Counted from the stretch's first letter, positions 1 through 12,255 are shown. The stretch is 64,000 nt of DNA from Candidatus Peribacteria bacterium (GCA_023898505.1 CP060226.1:806001-870000); one strand, 5' to 3'. Made by a program: numbers and translations. The notes: generated by a model not told the origin, from the letters alone.

Positions 1-1052
1 CCATCTTCTCCACTCTTTTAGAAATCCCAACTTCTACGATCGGTGATACTCTTCCTCGAACTACTATCCTCAAACGGTCCGTAATATCCTTGCTTATAAG
101 CCATGTTCTCTATGTTCTTATTCCAAGTATTCCAGTATTTTTCATCGCCGTATTTTTTGCAGCACTATGAAATGCCCTCTGGAGCGGAACAGGGCACGCA
201 AAGCTTCAAGAAGATTTAGAACTTGCAGAGAAGGAAAAAGAATTTGGAAAAGTAATTGGTAGACTGATTGCACTCCAAAGTGTTGGGAAGCTCTTTACCC
301 CCATTGCTATCTTTTTTATCTTACAATATCTCCCCCTACATGGCTATCAACTCCTCGCGTGACTTGATGTCATCACATGGGGAATAGCGAGTTATTTTGT
401 ATTTCAATTTAGGAAAGCCAAAGATGTAGATACTCAGAAATTTGAGAGTATCTCTAAGTTTGTTGAAGAACAAAAACGTACGCTACAACGTGGTTGGAAG
501 TACCTCGTTACCAATACACCTATAACTGGACTCCTTATCGTGATGATTTTAGGAAATGATCTCTTCTATCTTGGGCGTATCCTATTACCAAATTTGGTTG
601 AGAATTGAGTCGAGGATTTTATGACGAGTATTATTGTTTGGTGTAGTGTTGGTGCAGGTATTCTCTGAAACCTTCTCTCACACCATCTTACCAAGTGGAT
701 TCCATGGAACTCAATCCTTCGTACTACTATTGGCATAAACGTAGTATTACACTTTTTCGCTTCACTCTGGTTTGATGCTCCCATCATCATTAGTATGATA
801 TTCATCACCATCAGTGGTACTATTGGTATTTATGGACCTACATGGAATCACTTACTCATGGAGTATTCAAGTATTCGAGAAAAGTCTACCGTACGAAGTA
901 TCTTTCTTTTAATTTTAGGAGTCTTTGAAGCAGGGATGTTACTTATTTCCAGTTTCCTTTCACCTCAAATATTTTTACCGCTCCTGACCAGTATTATGTG
1001 TATATCATTTCTATTTACTTTTAAGATACCTCCTGAAAGAAAAGTCTTGTAA
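1..1052 (+). CDS. MFS-family transporter, C-terminal part (5' truncated by window)
   Basis: Frame 3 is open from the window edge to UAA at 1050-1052 if UGA (168, 360, 606, 666) is read as Gly. About 350 residues remain, with eight or more hydrophobic segments. The stretch ALGNALWSGTG, with its first Gly from UGA, matches the segment after TM4 typical of major facilitator carriers. A charged loop rich in Lys/Glu separates two halves, as in MFS proteins. It should act in the cytoplasmic membrane; the substrate cannot be told. The first 100 or so residues lie outside the window. A lipoprotein gene follows after 55 nt on the same strand. Confidence 0.75.
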
Positions 1053-1107
1053 TTTCTTTTGTATTCTATACTATACTGACAACTTTATTTCTTACACCCC
1101 CCAACCT

Positions 1108-1713
1108 ATGAGCAGAACGGCTATCCAAACGATTGTACTCCTTACAACCATTACCCTTCTTGTGAGCTGTGGACAAACAGAAACAACAAACGAAACAAAT
1201 GAAACCACTACTCCAGCACCAACACCTATCATAAATGAAGAAACTGCAGAAACTATGGAAGAAAATCTCCCAGAAAATACAGAGACAGATAGAGTAATGC
1301 CAGGAGAAGAAAGTAGTACTGGTACCGTAGGGACTGAGGATACAAATACTGAAGTAGAAGCAGGAGATCCAAATCCAAGTGCAACAACAGAGATAGAAGC
1401 ACCAGCAGCCAATGAAGAAAATCAAACAAGCTCAACAGATATAAAAGTTGTACGTCTTGAACAAACATATACAAGCCCCGCAGGAAATGACTCGGTAGCA
1501 TTTGAACTCTCTATGAACGGAGAAACGATAGAAGGAATAACTGTAACTCCCCTCACAGAACACCCAGTATCTATTCAACGTATCAATTCATTTGGCGATA
1601 TTATTGGGACATTTGTTACAGGGAAAAAAGTTTCAGAACTCGATGAGCTTGATGCAATCGGGGGATCAAGTTTGACAACCAATGCTTTTAAAGAAGCAAT
1701 TAAAAGTCTATAA
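1108..1713 (+). CDS. Secreted lipoprotein with Thr/Glu-rich linker and FMN-binding-like C-terminal domain
   Basis: 201 residues without UGA codons. The N-terminus is a lipoprotein signal (hydrophobic core, lipobox LVSC, Cys21). Residues 22-110 are a low-complexity linker rich in Thr, Glu, Asn and Pro, as in surface-tethered proteins. Residues ~115-201 resemble the small FMN-binding domain of RnfG/NqrC. The end, DAIGGSSLTTNAFKEAI, aligns with the flavinylation motif D-x-x-S-G-A-T-x-T-S, with Ser where the acceptor Thr usually sits. The apbE gene starts 2 nt downstream, so this is probably its substrate. The inferred role is extracytoplasmic one-electron transfer. The domain call is by motif only and the acceptor is atypical. 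Confidence 0.65.
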   Translation: MSRTAIQTIVLLTTITLLVSCGQTETTNETNETTTPAPTPIINEETAETMEENLPENTETDRVMPGEESSTGTVGTEDTNTEVEAGDPNPSATTEIEAPAANEENQTSSTDIKVVRLEQTYTSPAGNDSVAFELSMNGETIEGITVTPLTEHPVSIQRINSFGDIIGTFVTGKKVSELDELDAIGGSSLTTNAFKEAIKSL

Positions 1714-1715
1714 GT

Positions 1716-2546
1716 ATGGCTTCCTTTTCTCTTGAGGCCCTTGGAAGTGTCCTCCATATTCAAACCCCAACCGAAATAAGAGATGTTTTGAAAACATCTC
1801 TTATTTCGAAAATATCAGACTTTGAACAGAAGTATTCACGATTTATCTCCAATAATTATCTCGCACAACTCAACGCTTCTGGAGAAGGTAACATCGATAA
1901 TGAATTCCTCCTCTTATTTGATGCTTGTTTCCAAGCATATCACAACTCTCTCGGACACTTCGATATCACCCTCCTTCCCCTCCTCGAAAATATGGGATAT
2001 GGCGTTGCACTCCAGAAAATGGAAGAGAAAATTGGAATGGATCATATCAAAGTACAATGAGATACCATCTTCCTCCAAGGAACTCAGATAGAGTTCGGAG
2101 CTATCGGAAAGGGGTATATGATTGATGAAATAGGAAAAACACTCTCTCCATATGAAGACCTCCTTATTAACTTTGGAGGAGATATCTGGGTTGGAAATAC
2201 TCCGAAAACCATTGGTCTTGAAGACCCCTATGATCCGACACGTATTATCGGGAAAATCCGTATATTACAGATGTGATTTGCCTCGTCAAATGGACAAAAG
2301 AGACAATTCCACGGACATCATCACCTCGTAAACCTCAAATCCAAAATGTCGCAAGACGATAAGATTTCGGTATATGTTACGCATCCATCAGCCATGATGG
2401 CAGACCTCTACTCTACAGTTCTCTTTGTCTGCCCCCTAGAACTCAGTCTACAACTTCTTGAGAGAACTCCAGGATTAGAAGGACTAATTATCGGAAAGGA
2501 TGGAAGGATGTATGGGTCAAAAGGGTTTGGGGTAGAGTTAGTGTAA
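1716..2546 (+). CDS. apbE: FAD:protein FMN transferase (ApbE)
   Basis: 276 residues with two UGA-Gly codons (2058, 2274). ApbE moves FMN from FAD onto a Thr/Ser of extracytoplasmic proteins, using Mg2+. Family signatures occur in order: FEQKYSRF and the LAQLN segment near residues 40-55, HFDITLLPL (~88), GAIGKGYMID (~130), the LLINFGGDIWVG block (~150) and MMADLYSTVLF (~230). The ADxxST Asp matches the metal-binding site of the family. The length is slightly short for ApbE (about 300-350), and no lipobox or clear signal peptide is visible. It starts 2 nt after the FMN-domain lipoprotein, suggesting enzyme-substrate pairing. Its 3' end overlaps the convergent gene on the other strand by 9 nt. 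Confidence 0.85.
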
Positions 2547-2930
2547 TTTTTTTAATTTCTCATCTGCTAAAAAGTCTGCAAAATCATAACTTACTACTGC
2601 TAGCCAAAACAAGAAAAGAGATAGTCGGAAAATAAGAACATTTCAAACCATTGCTAATAATAAAACATCTAATGTAATAAACAACATTCCAATAACCAAC
2701 ATAGATAAAAATGTAGTTATATGTCACATAAAAAATCACAGTCTATTACGAATACCTTTATAGGTATATATAAAATTACTCGTGATGGGGGCAATCACTA
2801 TTAAACCAACAAAGAGCAAAAGTGTATCCCATTTATCTGGCGAAATCAAAGCCACCTCTTTAAGTGTATAAAAATAAAAAGGAATTAGCAATAAGTGCAA
2901 AATGATATTTTTAAAAATTAGCGATCTCAT
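2538..2930 (-). CDS. Hypothetical integral membrane protein (about four TM segments)
   Basis: 130 residues reading three UGA as Gly (2736, 2724, 2643); stop UAA at 2538-2540. Four hydrophobic stretches are visible: about residues 5-25, 36-56, 72-95 and 98-118. The N-terminus is basic (MRSLIFKN) and the C-terminal tail is charged (ADEKLKKLH). I do not recognise a family. The gene overlaps the end of apbE by 9 nt on the opposite strand, and the Cys-rich protein gene lies 21 nt upstream on the same strand. Under the standard code only a 64-residue fragment would be seen. Confidence 0.55.
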
Positions 2931-2951
2931 AAAAGAAAGTTATACTATAAA

Positions 2952-4442
2952 TTATATTCTTAATCCATCACGAATCCTATCCAACCAATGCTTCGTTGGA
3001 AGAGGAAGTCCATACTTTTCTAGAAATTCTAACTCCTGAGGAATAACCTTATAATAGTTCCCATCCTCGTCTACCACCACTTTTTGAAGAATTTCAGGAT
3101 TGATTTTCCAAACCCCATTAGTATCTTTTTCATATGTATCAAGGTCTTTTATAGAAATAATACTCCCGTTTGCTGGAATATCTACGCTAATAGCGGTATC
3201 GCGCCACATAAACCCTGCCTTTGACACCTCCTCTTTTGTAAAGCTATTGTCAACCAGATATGCCAGCGTATCATTGAAGTAATACGGGTTCAGTGTTGCG
3301 GGTAAAGGATCTCCCAAAATCCCATGAACATCCATCTGCTCAAAGATTCTATTTGCAAGAAAGTACCATTCCTCCTTGGTATACTGTTTATTTAAAATAC
3401 AATATGATTTATTTTCAAGCCCAATACACCCAAGGCAGAAATTACAATTTATAAGATTAAAGCAATAATATAAGCTTCGACCAATAAATGCCTCAGATAA
3501 ATAACAATTTTCTGAAGTTCCAAGATTGGTACATCCATAGATATCTCAAGGTGAAGATTGGTCACTACAAACCGTATCCAATATACGATTCCTTCCATTC
3601 TTATCACCTACAAAATATGCATTATGGGCATTTCGAACACGATAACAAAAATACCCATTTGTTACATTTTCACTATATACACAAAAATTTCCCTGCACTC
3701 CTTCGCTAGCAAAATTATTTGCCTCGGTATTTACCTGCTCATAGTACCCTTGAAAAAAAGATTTCTTTGCAAGAATTTCTTGTTTCTTTTTTTTGTACTC
3801 CTCTTTAGTATATGGAATGTTTTTGATATAATATTGTTGATTTTGTAAGTCATTACAAAAAATGCAGTCTCGACACCCCATCAAATTTGATGAAAACCAA
3901 ATACGACTTGAGTCAACAATATAACGAGAATAAAAAACCTCATATGAATGGATTATTGCCGTAGAGTAGTATACAACCTCCGAATTATCCCAGACCATAA
4001 CAGAATTGAGAGTGTTTTTTACCTTTTGTTGAGCATAAAAAGTATACAGTATATCTTCGCAATCTTCAATAACAATAAAAGAAAGGTACACATTATTAGA
4101 AAACCGCGTGGCTTCGCTATAATCAGCATTTTCTGCCTTAGGGTCCTTCATAGTCAAAGGAGCACCAACGGTTGGAAGTAAAGCAGCATAATTATCAAAA
4201 AGACTCTTTCAGAAGTCATACTCTAGTCCATTCTTTACAAAATCATCCTTCATTAACTCAAACTCATCTGTAGGAAATGTTATGATACGATCAGAAACTG
4301 GGTATCGAGAGACACCTTGAGGATGTCGATACAGCATTATTGGCACCTTGGATGCAAAGTCTCGAATAAACTCTCTAAAGGGAGTATGCAACCTCCTTTG
4401 CTTTATTTTTTCTTCCCAATGCTTTATATTTGACATATCCAA
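2952..4442 (-). CDS. Cys-rich CPR protein with repeated CxxC clusters
   Basis: 496 residues, reading UGA at 4209 and 3546 as Gly. The N-terminal ~70 residues resemble the start of a CPR family of unknown function (basic, with Tyr/Pro/Asp). The middle and C-terminal parts carry repeated cysteines: CRDCIFC, CYR, GCTNLGTSENCY, and the CINxNFCLGCIGLENKSYC type followed by the phrase NKQYTKEEW. Two copies of YTKEE occur (about residues 200 and 365). The spacing suggests several small metal-binding knuckles, but that is inference. Similar CPR proteins are sometimes labelled CaiB/BaiF-like in databases, probably wrongly. The glycosylase gene ends 22 nt upstream on the same strand. Confidence 0.7.
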
Positions 4443-4464
4443 TATAAAAAATACGTTACATAAA

Positions 4465-5103
4465 TTATACTCACTTTTCTTCTCTTTTCAAATCCTCTTC
4501 TTTTGCATAAAATCTCCACATCTTTTCTTGCCCCTTACTAATCCCAATACGAGAGGTAGTAACAATCTCAGAAAAGTGATACCCTCTCTCCTCGAGATAT
4601 ATCTTACTATCTTTGGTACAAAGATTCGCTCCATTTTGCTCTTTCGTAATCCCCAGAGCAATACAGAGCTTTCCAGGTCCATTACACAAATTCTTTTTAG
4701 ATCCTCTTTTCCCCCTTTCTCCTGTAAGGGGAAAGACTGGGATAGGGGTATCTCCATATCGATATTTTGTCATAATCTCCATACCCTCTACTGGTATAAC
4801 CGAACGAATAAGTACTGCGCTTCCATAGTCGGCAGATTCCGAAACCACGTTCATACAATGATACATCCCATACGTAAAGTATACATACAGATGTCCTCCT
4901 TCCCAAAACATCACCTCATTTCTAGGAGTCCTGTTTCCTCCAAAGGTATGACTTGCTTCATCTTCTTCATTATACGCTTCGGTTTCATTAATAACCCCAG
5001 AAATTATCCCAAGAGACGTCTCATATACAAATACCTTCCCAAGCAACGCTCGTGCAAGTTCGACCGTAGAGGTATCCTGAAAAAATGATGGTAGAAGTTT
5101 CAT
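4465..5103 (-). CDS. DNA-3-methyladenine glycosylase (AAG/MPG type)
   Basis: 212 residues. It excises alkylated purines in base excision repair. The N-terminus (LLPSFFQDTSTVELARALLGK) and ETEAYNEEDEASHTFGG, NEVMFWEGGHLYVYFTYGMYHCMN and LCNGPGKLCIALGI are the family hallmarks. The Glu of ETEAY is the usual catalytic residue and HLYVYFTYG forms the substrate pocket. The first in-frame UGA (4471) is followed by Val and UAA at 4465, so under code 25 the protein is two residues longer. A short GC-rich palindrome seems to lie in frame at 4711-4746 (residues PVFPLTGERGKRG). It may form an operon with the Cys-rich gene 22 nt downstream. Confidence 0.88.
4711..4746. repeat. GC-rich palindrome inside the glycosylase gene
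   Basis: CCCCCTTTCTCCTGTAAGGGG followed by a degenerate second arm resembles the in-frame palindromes of obg and prmC, which also read ...CCTTACAGGAG... on the coding strand. It encodes FPLTGERGKRG in a loop between conserved blocks. This is the weakest member of the set and may simply be a lineage-specific loop. Confidence 0.35.
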
Positions 5104-5194
5104 AGATAGTGGTATTAGTCATGATAGAGTATATAAAATAACAATTCTTGCAAGAGAAACTTTTCACTCATTTTTATCAACTAACGGAGGAGTA

Positions 5195-5365
5195 ATGAGG
5201 ATAAGTAAAGGTTGCTTGGGGGAGGGAGGACACAAATGTTTTTTCTTTGCAGACCCAGAATGACAAGAACGAATAACCGCACAAGAAGCTGAAAGGAGAA
5301 GACTTGAATGAAAGCTTGTATATCACAAAATGTTTGTAATTATGTGAACTCCCGAAGAAAAGTAA
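5195..5365 (+). CDS. Possible small protein (56 aa), hypothetical
   Basis: Under code 25 an ORF runs from ATG 5195 to UAA 5363-5365, with UGA at three internal Gly positions. The start is preceded by GGAGGAG about four nt upstream, a better Shine-Dalgarno match than most genes here. The product begins MRISKGCLGEGGHKC, then FFFADPE, then a charged segment (QEAERRRLE). The same frame stays open upstream to at least 5104 without an ATG, so a longer form is possible. No family is recognised. The opposite strand has an uninterrupted but compositionally odd frame that I did not accept. Confidence 0.35.
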
Positions 5366-5376
5366 AAAACAACAAA

Positions 5377-5512
5377 AGCGAACGATATAGGATCCACGGC
5401 AAGTTGGGCATCCGAAAGATAGCTGACTCCAATTATTCATATTGCTCTTATTCATCGCAATATTTCATACTTCCGTTACAGCTCCTTTTCTCCAATTCGA
5501 ATCCTATATATT
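5377..5512 (-). repeat. tRNA-tail hairpin element, copy A (behind tRNA-Val)
   Basis: Lies 63 nt 3' of tRNA-Val on the same strand. The outer arms are ATATAGGATTCG (near 5512) and GGATCCTATAT (near 5390), the second resembling the tRNA-Val T-stem/acceptor 3' strand. The inner hairpin has stem TATTG/CAATA (5440-5462) around the conserved loop CGATGAATAAGAG. The copy is degenerate: the terminal CCA is lost and the core has diverged. Related copies are at 11053, 11641, 11944, 23206, 23479 and 24535. Confidence 0.7.
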
Positions 5513-5575
5513 TCTCAACTATTTAAAAAATCCCACCTACTAAAATATAAAATTTTAGCAAATGGAATTTTTCAA

Positions 5576-5652
5576 TGGTGGGTGATATAGGATTCGAACC
5601 TATGACCCCCTGCTTGTAAGGCAGATGCTCTCGCCAACTGAGCTAATCACCC
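5576..5652 (-). tRNA. tRNA-Val(UAC)
   Basis: A 77-nt cloverleaf with acceptor GGGTGAT/ATCACCC, discriminator A and encoded CCA. The anticodon loop CTTACAA gives anticodon TAC. The T loop is TTCGAAT. It is the last gene of the rRNA transcription unit and is followed by tail element A. Confidence 0.95.
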
Positions 5653-5700
5653 ATAAAATAATTATATTGTATTTGGAATAGAATCAAATAGTTCAAGGAA

Positions 5701-5758
5701 GATTTGCTTGAGTCGAGATAAGTTTACTGTCTAGTAAACGTTCGAGTGAAAGTAAATC
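5701..5758. repeat. Palindromic hairpin between tRNA-Arg and tRNA-Val
   Basis: Nested inverted repeats: GATTT.../...AAATC outside, GAGTCGA/TCGAGTG in the middle and GTTTACT-GTCT-AGTAAAC at the tip. It may be a processing hairpin or a transcription pause site between the two tRNAs. There is no T run for a clear terminator. Confidence 0.5.
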
Positions 5759-5789
5759 TAACGAAGAAATATGTAGATTATATTTCAAA

Positions 5790-5865
5790 TGGTACACGTG
5801 ACAGGGCTCGAACCTGTGACCTTCGCCTTAGAAGGGCGCTGCTCTTCCAACTGAGCTACACGTGC
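5790..5865 (-). tRNA. tRNA-Arg(UCU)
   Basis: A 76-nt cloverleaf, acceptor GCACGTG paired with CACGTGT (a G1-U72 wobble at the end), CCA encoded. The anticodon loop CTTCTAA gives TCT, reading AGA/AGG. It lies about 100 nt downstream of 5S rRNA on the same strand, so it is probably co-transcribed. It has no tail element of its own. Confidence 0.93.
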
Positions 5866-5967
5866 AAATAGTCTCTAGGGAATAGGCAGTAGGCTTTAGG
5901 TATGATATAACTACTAGAGTCTATATCCTCATCCCTATACCCTAAAATAAAAAAGTTTGATATCAGG

Positions 5968-6084
5968 ATCTTGGCGGCTACCTACTCTCACACATCTACG
6001 AGATGCACTACCATCGGCACAAGTTGGCTTAACTTCTGTGTTCGGCATGGGAACAGGTGTACCTCAACCGTTATAACCACCAAG
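5968..6084 (-). rRNA. rrf: 5S ribosomal RNA
   Basis: About 117 nt. The conserved core CCCATGCCGAACACAGAAGT and the closing stem TTGGTGGT.../...GCCGCCAAG are present. It lies 105 nt downstream of 23S in a standard 16S-23S-5S order. Confidence 0.95.
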
Positions 6085-6128
6085 AGCTTAACATCAAACT
6101 TCTCTTAAAGAACAAGTTTAGTTTGTGG

Positions 6129-6160
6129 AATAATCCGAACAATTATTGTTAGTTAATGAG
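6129..6160 (-). other. 23S rRNA processing stem, 3' arm (pairs with 9156-9187)
   Basis: A 32-nt arm complementary to 9156-9187 with a single mismatch. The two flank 23S and should form the long RNase III-type precursor stem. Confidence 0.85.
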
Positions 6161-6189
6161 ATACTCGTGTAATAAATAATCATAAAGAT

Positions 6190-9125
<2,936 letters not shown>

Positions 9126-9155
9126 CCTAAAACAATTAATCATTAACACTGAACA

Positions 9156-9187
9156 CTCATTAACTAACAATAATTATTCGGATTATT
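9156..9187 (-). other. 23S rRNA processing stem, 5' arm
   Basis: Partner of 6129-6160 (31 of 32 positions complementary). It lies in the 16S-23S spacer, which carries no tRNA. Confidence 0.85.
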
Positions 9188-9196
9188 TTAAGGAAC

Positions 9197-9223
9197 AAAA
9201 TAAACAAGATATTAGAAAAAAGC
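9197..9223 (-). other. 16S rRNA processing stem, 3' arm (pairs with 10811-10837)
   Basis: AAAATAAACAAGATATTAG followed by AAAAAAGC is the reverse complement of 10811-10837 with two mismatches. The pair encloses 16S and would form the precursor cleavage stem. Confidence 0.8.
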
Positions 9224-9251
9224 TGTCTGATTACTGCTATCAGGAAAAATA

Positions 9252-10739
<1,488 letters not shown>

Positions 10740-10810
10740 CGTAATCTAATTTTTAGTAAAAAAATTAGGAAAAAATGATATTTGATTTTCCTAGCAATAA
10801 TAGACGTATC

Positions 10811-10837
10811 GCTTTTTTCTAATATGCTGTTTATTTT
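10811..10837 (-). other. 16S rRNA processing stem, 5' arm
   Basis: Partner of 9197-9223; lies about 70 nt upstream of mature 16S in the leader transcribed from the two rRNA promoters. Confidence 0.8.
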
Positions 10838-10874
10838 AAAGATCTCTGTTTCCTTTTCGAAACAAGCAGACAGG

Positions 10875-10902
10875 AGTATATAAAAAAAATATAGTGAGTC
10901 AA
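10875..10902 (-). promoter_or_regulatory. rRNA operon promoter P2
   Basis: -35 TTGACT (10897-10902), 16-bp spacer, -10 TATACT (10875-10880). An A/T-tract upstream, with T7 and T6 runs, looks like an UP element. It is the proximal member of a duplicated promoter block with P1, about 97 bp apart. Confidence 0.85.
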
Positions 10903-10971
10903 AACTTTTTTTTATTTTTTTATTATTCTCTCACTGTTGCCATTTTTATGGTTTTTCAAAAGAACGAATGG

Positions 10972-10999
10972 AGTATAAAAAAACAATAAAACTTGTCAA
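10972..10999 (-). promoter_or_regulatory. rRNA operon promoter P1
   Basis: -35 TTGACA (10994-10999), 16-bp spacer, -10 TATACT (10972-10977). It is preceded by nearly the same A/T tract as P2, so the unit looks like a tandem duplication. The rest of 10741-11050 holds only the 16S leader and these promoters. Confidence 0.87.
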
Positions 11000-11052
11000 A
11001 ACTTTTTTTTATTTTTTTATATACTTATATATATTCTTCTAAAAACCCTTTA

Positions 11053-11202
11053 TGGTGGGCCTGGTTGGAATTGGTATTCCACTACAATTCCGAATTCTCG
11101 AAATGGTATTTCCATACCCGTCAGTGATTACTCCTCTTCGTCGTAATCATTTTTCTACCTCACTAACCACGAGTAGAAAAACAAGGCTTCCATTCAATTC
11201 AC
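11053..11202 (-). repeat. tRNA-tail hairpin element, copy B (long form, behind tRNA-Ile2)
   Basis: Ends (11053-11073) with an exact 21-nt copy of the tRNA-Ile2 3' end from C56 to CCA. Begins (11195-11202) with GTGAATTG, complementary to the T-loop end. The core is the long variant, with an extra hairpin TTTTTCTACT...AGTAGAAAAA-like and inner stem ATTA/TAAT around CGACGAAGAGGAG. It is nearly identical in the core to copy D behind tRNA-Asn. Confidence 0.8.
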
Positions 11203-11207
11203 TTTTA

Positions 11208-11275
11208 TGGTGGGCCTGGTTGGAATTGAACCAACGTCCCGAGTGCTCGGGATATGAGCCGACTAAGAGTAGTCT
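11208..11275 (-). pseudogene. Truncated tRNA-Ile2 copy (3' half)
   Basis: Positions 11208-11236 repeat the 29-nt 3' end of tRNA-Ile2 (11304-11332) exactly. The variable region is replaced by a hairpin TCCCGAGTGCTCGGGA, then TATGAGCCGACTA from the anticodon arm recurs before similarity stops. The 5' half is missing, so it cannot be a working tRNA. It sits between the intact tRNA and tail element B. Confidence 0.75.
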
Positions 11276-11303
11276 TGTCTTTATCCTTCTTACACTTTAT
11301 TTA

Positions 11304-11379
11304 TGGTGGGCCTGGTTGGAATTGAACCAACGACCAATCGGTTATGAGCCGACTGCTCTAACCCCTGAGCTACAAGCCC
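11304..11379 (-). tRNA. tRNA-Ile2(CAU) (lysidine type), less likely Met
   Basis: 76 nt, acceptor GGGCTTG/CAGGCCC, CCA encoded, anticodon loop CTCATAA (CAT). The GCAGTCGGCTCATAACCGATTGGTC segment resembles bacterial Ile2 tRNAs whose C34 is modified by TilS. The CAU tRNA at 22969 resembles elongator Met and the one at 23325 is the initiator, which leaves this as Ile2. Confidence 0.8.
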
Positions 11380-11461
11380 TTATCAGGGTGTAAATACTAG
11401 TAGTTAGGGAATAGATACTCGATTCTAAAGACTAACCCCTGCACTCTAAACCCTAAAAAAC

Positions 11462-11552
11462 TGGCGGAAGGGATGGGATTCGAACCCACGGAACCCAAAA
11501 AGGGTTCACTCCCTTAGCAGGGGAGCCCTTTCAACCACTCAGGCACCCTTCC
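11462..11552 (-). tRNA. tRNA-Ser(GCU)
   Basis: 91 nt with the long variable arm of class II tRNAs. Acceptor GGAAGGG/CCCTTCC, G discriminator, CCA encoded. Anticodon loop CTGCTAA gives GCT. No tail element follows it. Confidence 0.94.
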
Positions 11553-11640
11553 AGATGAAAAAAATTAATAGTGAATAATGAATAATTATTGTACTCTTTA
11601 AACTATTCACTGTTCACTATTATCTATTCCCTAATTTTAA

Positions 11641-11751
11641 TGGCGGAGAGATAGGGATTCGTTGCCCTGCGGGTCAGACATCGTTTCAATTGCTCTTATT
11701 CATCGCAATTGAATTTCCCGATTTCGGGAAACCCTCAATTCGAATCCCTAT
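11641..11751 (-). repeat. tRNA-tail hairpin element, copy C (behind tRNA-Ser(UGA))
   Basis: 11641-11661 is an exact 21-nt copy of the tRNA-Ser(UGA) 3' end (C56-CCA). The opposite arm ATAGGGATTCG (11741-11751) is fully complementary to the first 11 nt of that copy. Inside are TTTCCCG/CGGGAAA, then CAATTG/CAATTG around the conserved loop CGATGAATAAGAG, then TGACCCGCAGGGCA. It is one of the cleanest copies. Confidence 0.88.
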
Positions 11752-11789
11752 TAAAGGAAACGAAGTAACGAATATATCTTCCATATTAA

Positions 11790-11879
11790 TGGCGGAGAGA
11801 TAGGGATTCGAACCCTAGGAACTACAAGTAGCTCAACGGTTTTCAAGACCGTCGCTTTCGACCACTCAGCCATCTCTCC
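11790..11879 (-). tRNA. tRNA-Ser(UGA)
   Basis: 90 nt, class II with long variable arm, acceptor GGAGAGA/TCTCTCC, CCA encoded, anticodon loop CTTGAAA (TGA) reading UCN serine codons. The anticodon UGA is unrelated to the UGA codon reassignment. Tail element C begins 38 nt downstream. Confidence 0.94.
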
Positions 11880-11943
11880 AAATAATTATCGTACGAAGAT
11901 TTTTAAAGAACTACACCACCACTACACTATTCACTCGATTATA

Positions 11944-12094
11944 TGGCTCCTTCGCGACTCGGATTCGGTCTCCGTTACGATTTATTACATAAATAGTAAC
12001 TCCCGACCCGTCAGTGATTACTCCTCTTCGTCGTAATCATTTTTCTACTTCGCTAACCACGAGTAGAAAAACAAGGCTTCCATTCGAATCAGTC
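11944..12094 (-). repeat. tRNA-tail hairpin element, copy D (long form, behind tRNA-Asn)
   Basis: The 3' end (11944-11967) is a diverged copy of the tRNA-Asn 3' end with insertions, keeping CGAATCC and GGAGCCA. The 5' arm GACTGATTCG (12085-12094) matches the T-loop complement. The long core is nearly identical to copy B, including CGACGAAGAGGAG on an ATTA/TAAT stem. The better matched core and poorer end suggest end decay after insertion. Confidence 0.78.
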
Positions 12095-12112
12095 TAAGAT
12101 GCAATATATATA

Positions 12113-12187
12113 TGGCTCCCCCGACTGGATTCGAACCAGTGACCAAACGGTTAACAGCCGTCTACTCTACCGCTGAGCTACGGAGGA
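12113..12187 (-). tRNA. tRNA-Asn(GUU)
   Basis: 75 nt, acceptor TCCTCCG/CGGGGGA, G discriminator, CCA encoded, anticodon loop CTGTTAA (GTT). It is the first gene of the minus-strand tRNA/rRNA block, just downstream of a strong promoter. Confidence 0.94.
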
Positions 12188-12227
12188 ATACTATAATATG
12201 TTTTGCTTTTCAGAAAAAGCGATGGGA

Positions 12228-12255
12228 ATTCTATTTTTTTTTACCCCATTGTCAA
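12228..12255 (-). promoter_or_regulatory. Promoter of the tRNA-Asn/Ser/Ile2 cluster
   Basis: -35 TTGACA (12250-12255), 16-bp spacer with an A9 run, -10 TAGAAT (12228-12233). The start would be about 35 nt upstream of tRNA-Asn. Confidence 0.8.

Noticed and set aside
1066..1501. Minus-strand frames of 82-119 codons over the lipoprotein gene
   Set aside because: Cys/Phe/Val-rich shadow translation of the low-complexity linker.
5177..5455. 92-codon minus-strand frame with Cys/Phe/Ser-rich product
   Set aside because: It runs through the tail element and has no homologue-like pattern; the plus-strand small frame with a good SD is more plausible, but also weak.
11641..11879. Group I intron or split tRNA explanation for the tail elements
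   Set aside because: The upstream tRNAs are complete and folded; the elements follow the CCA and do not interrupt the tRNA.
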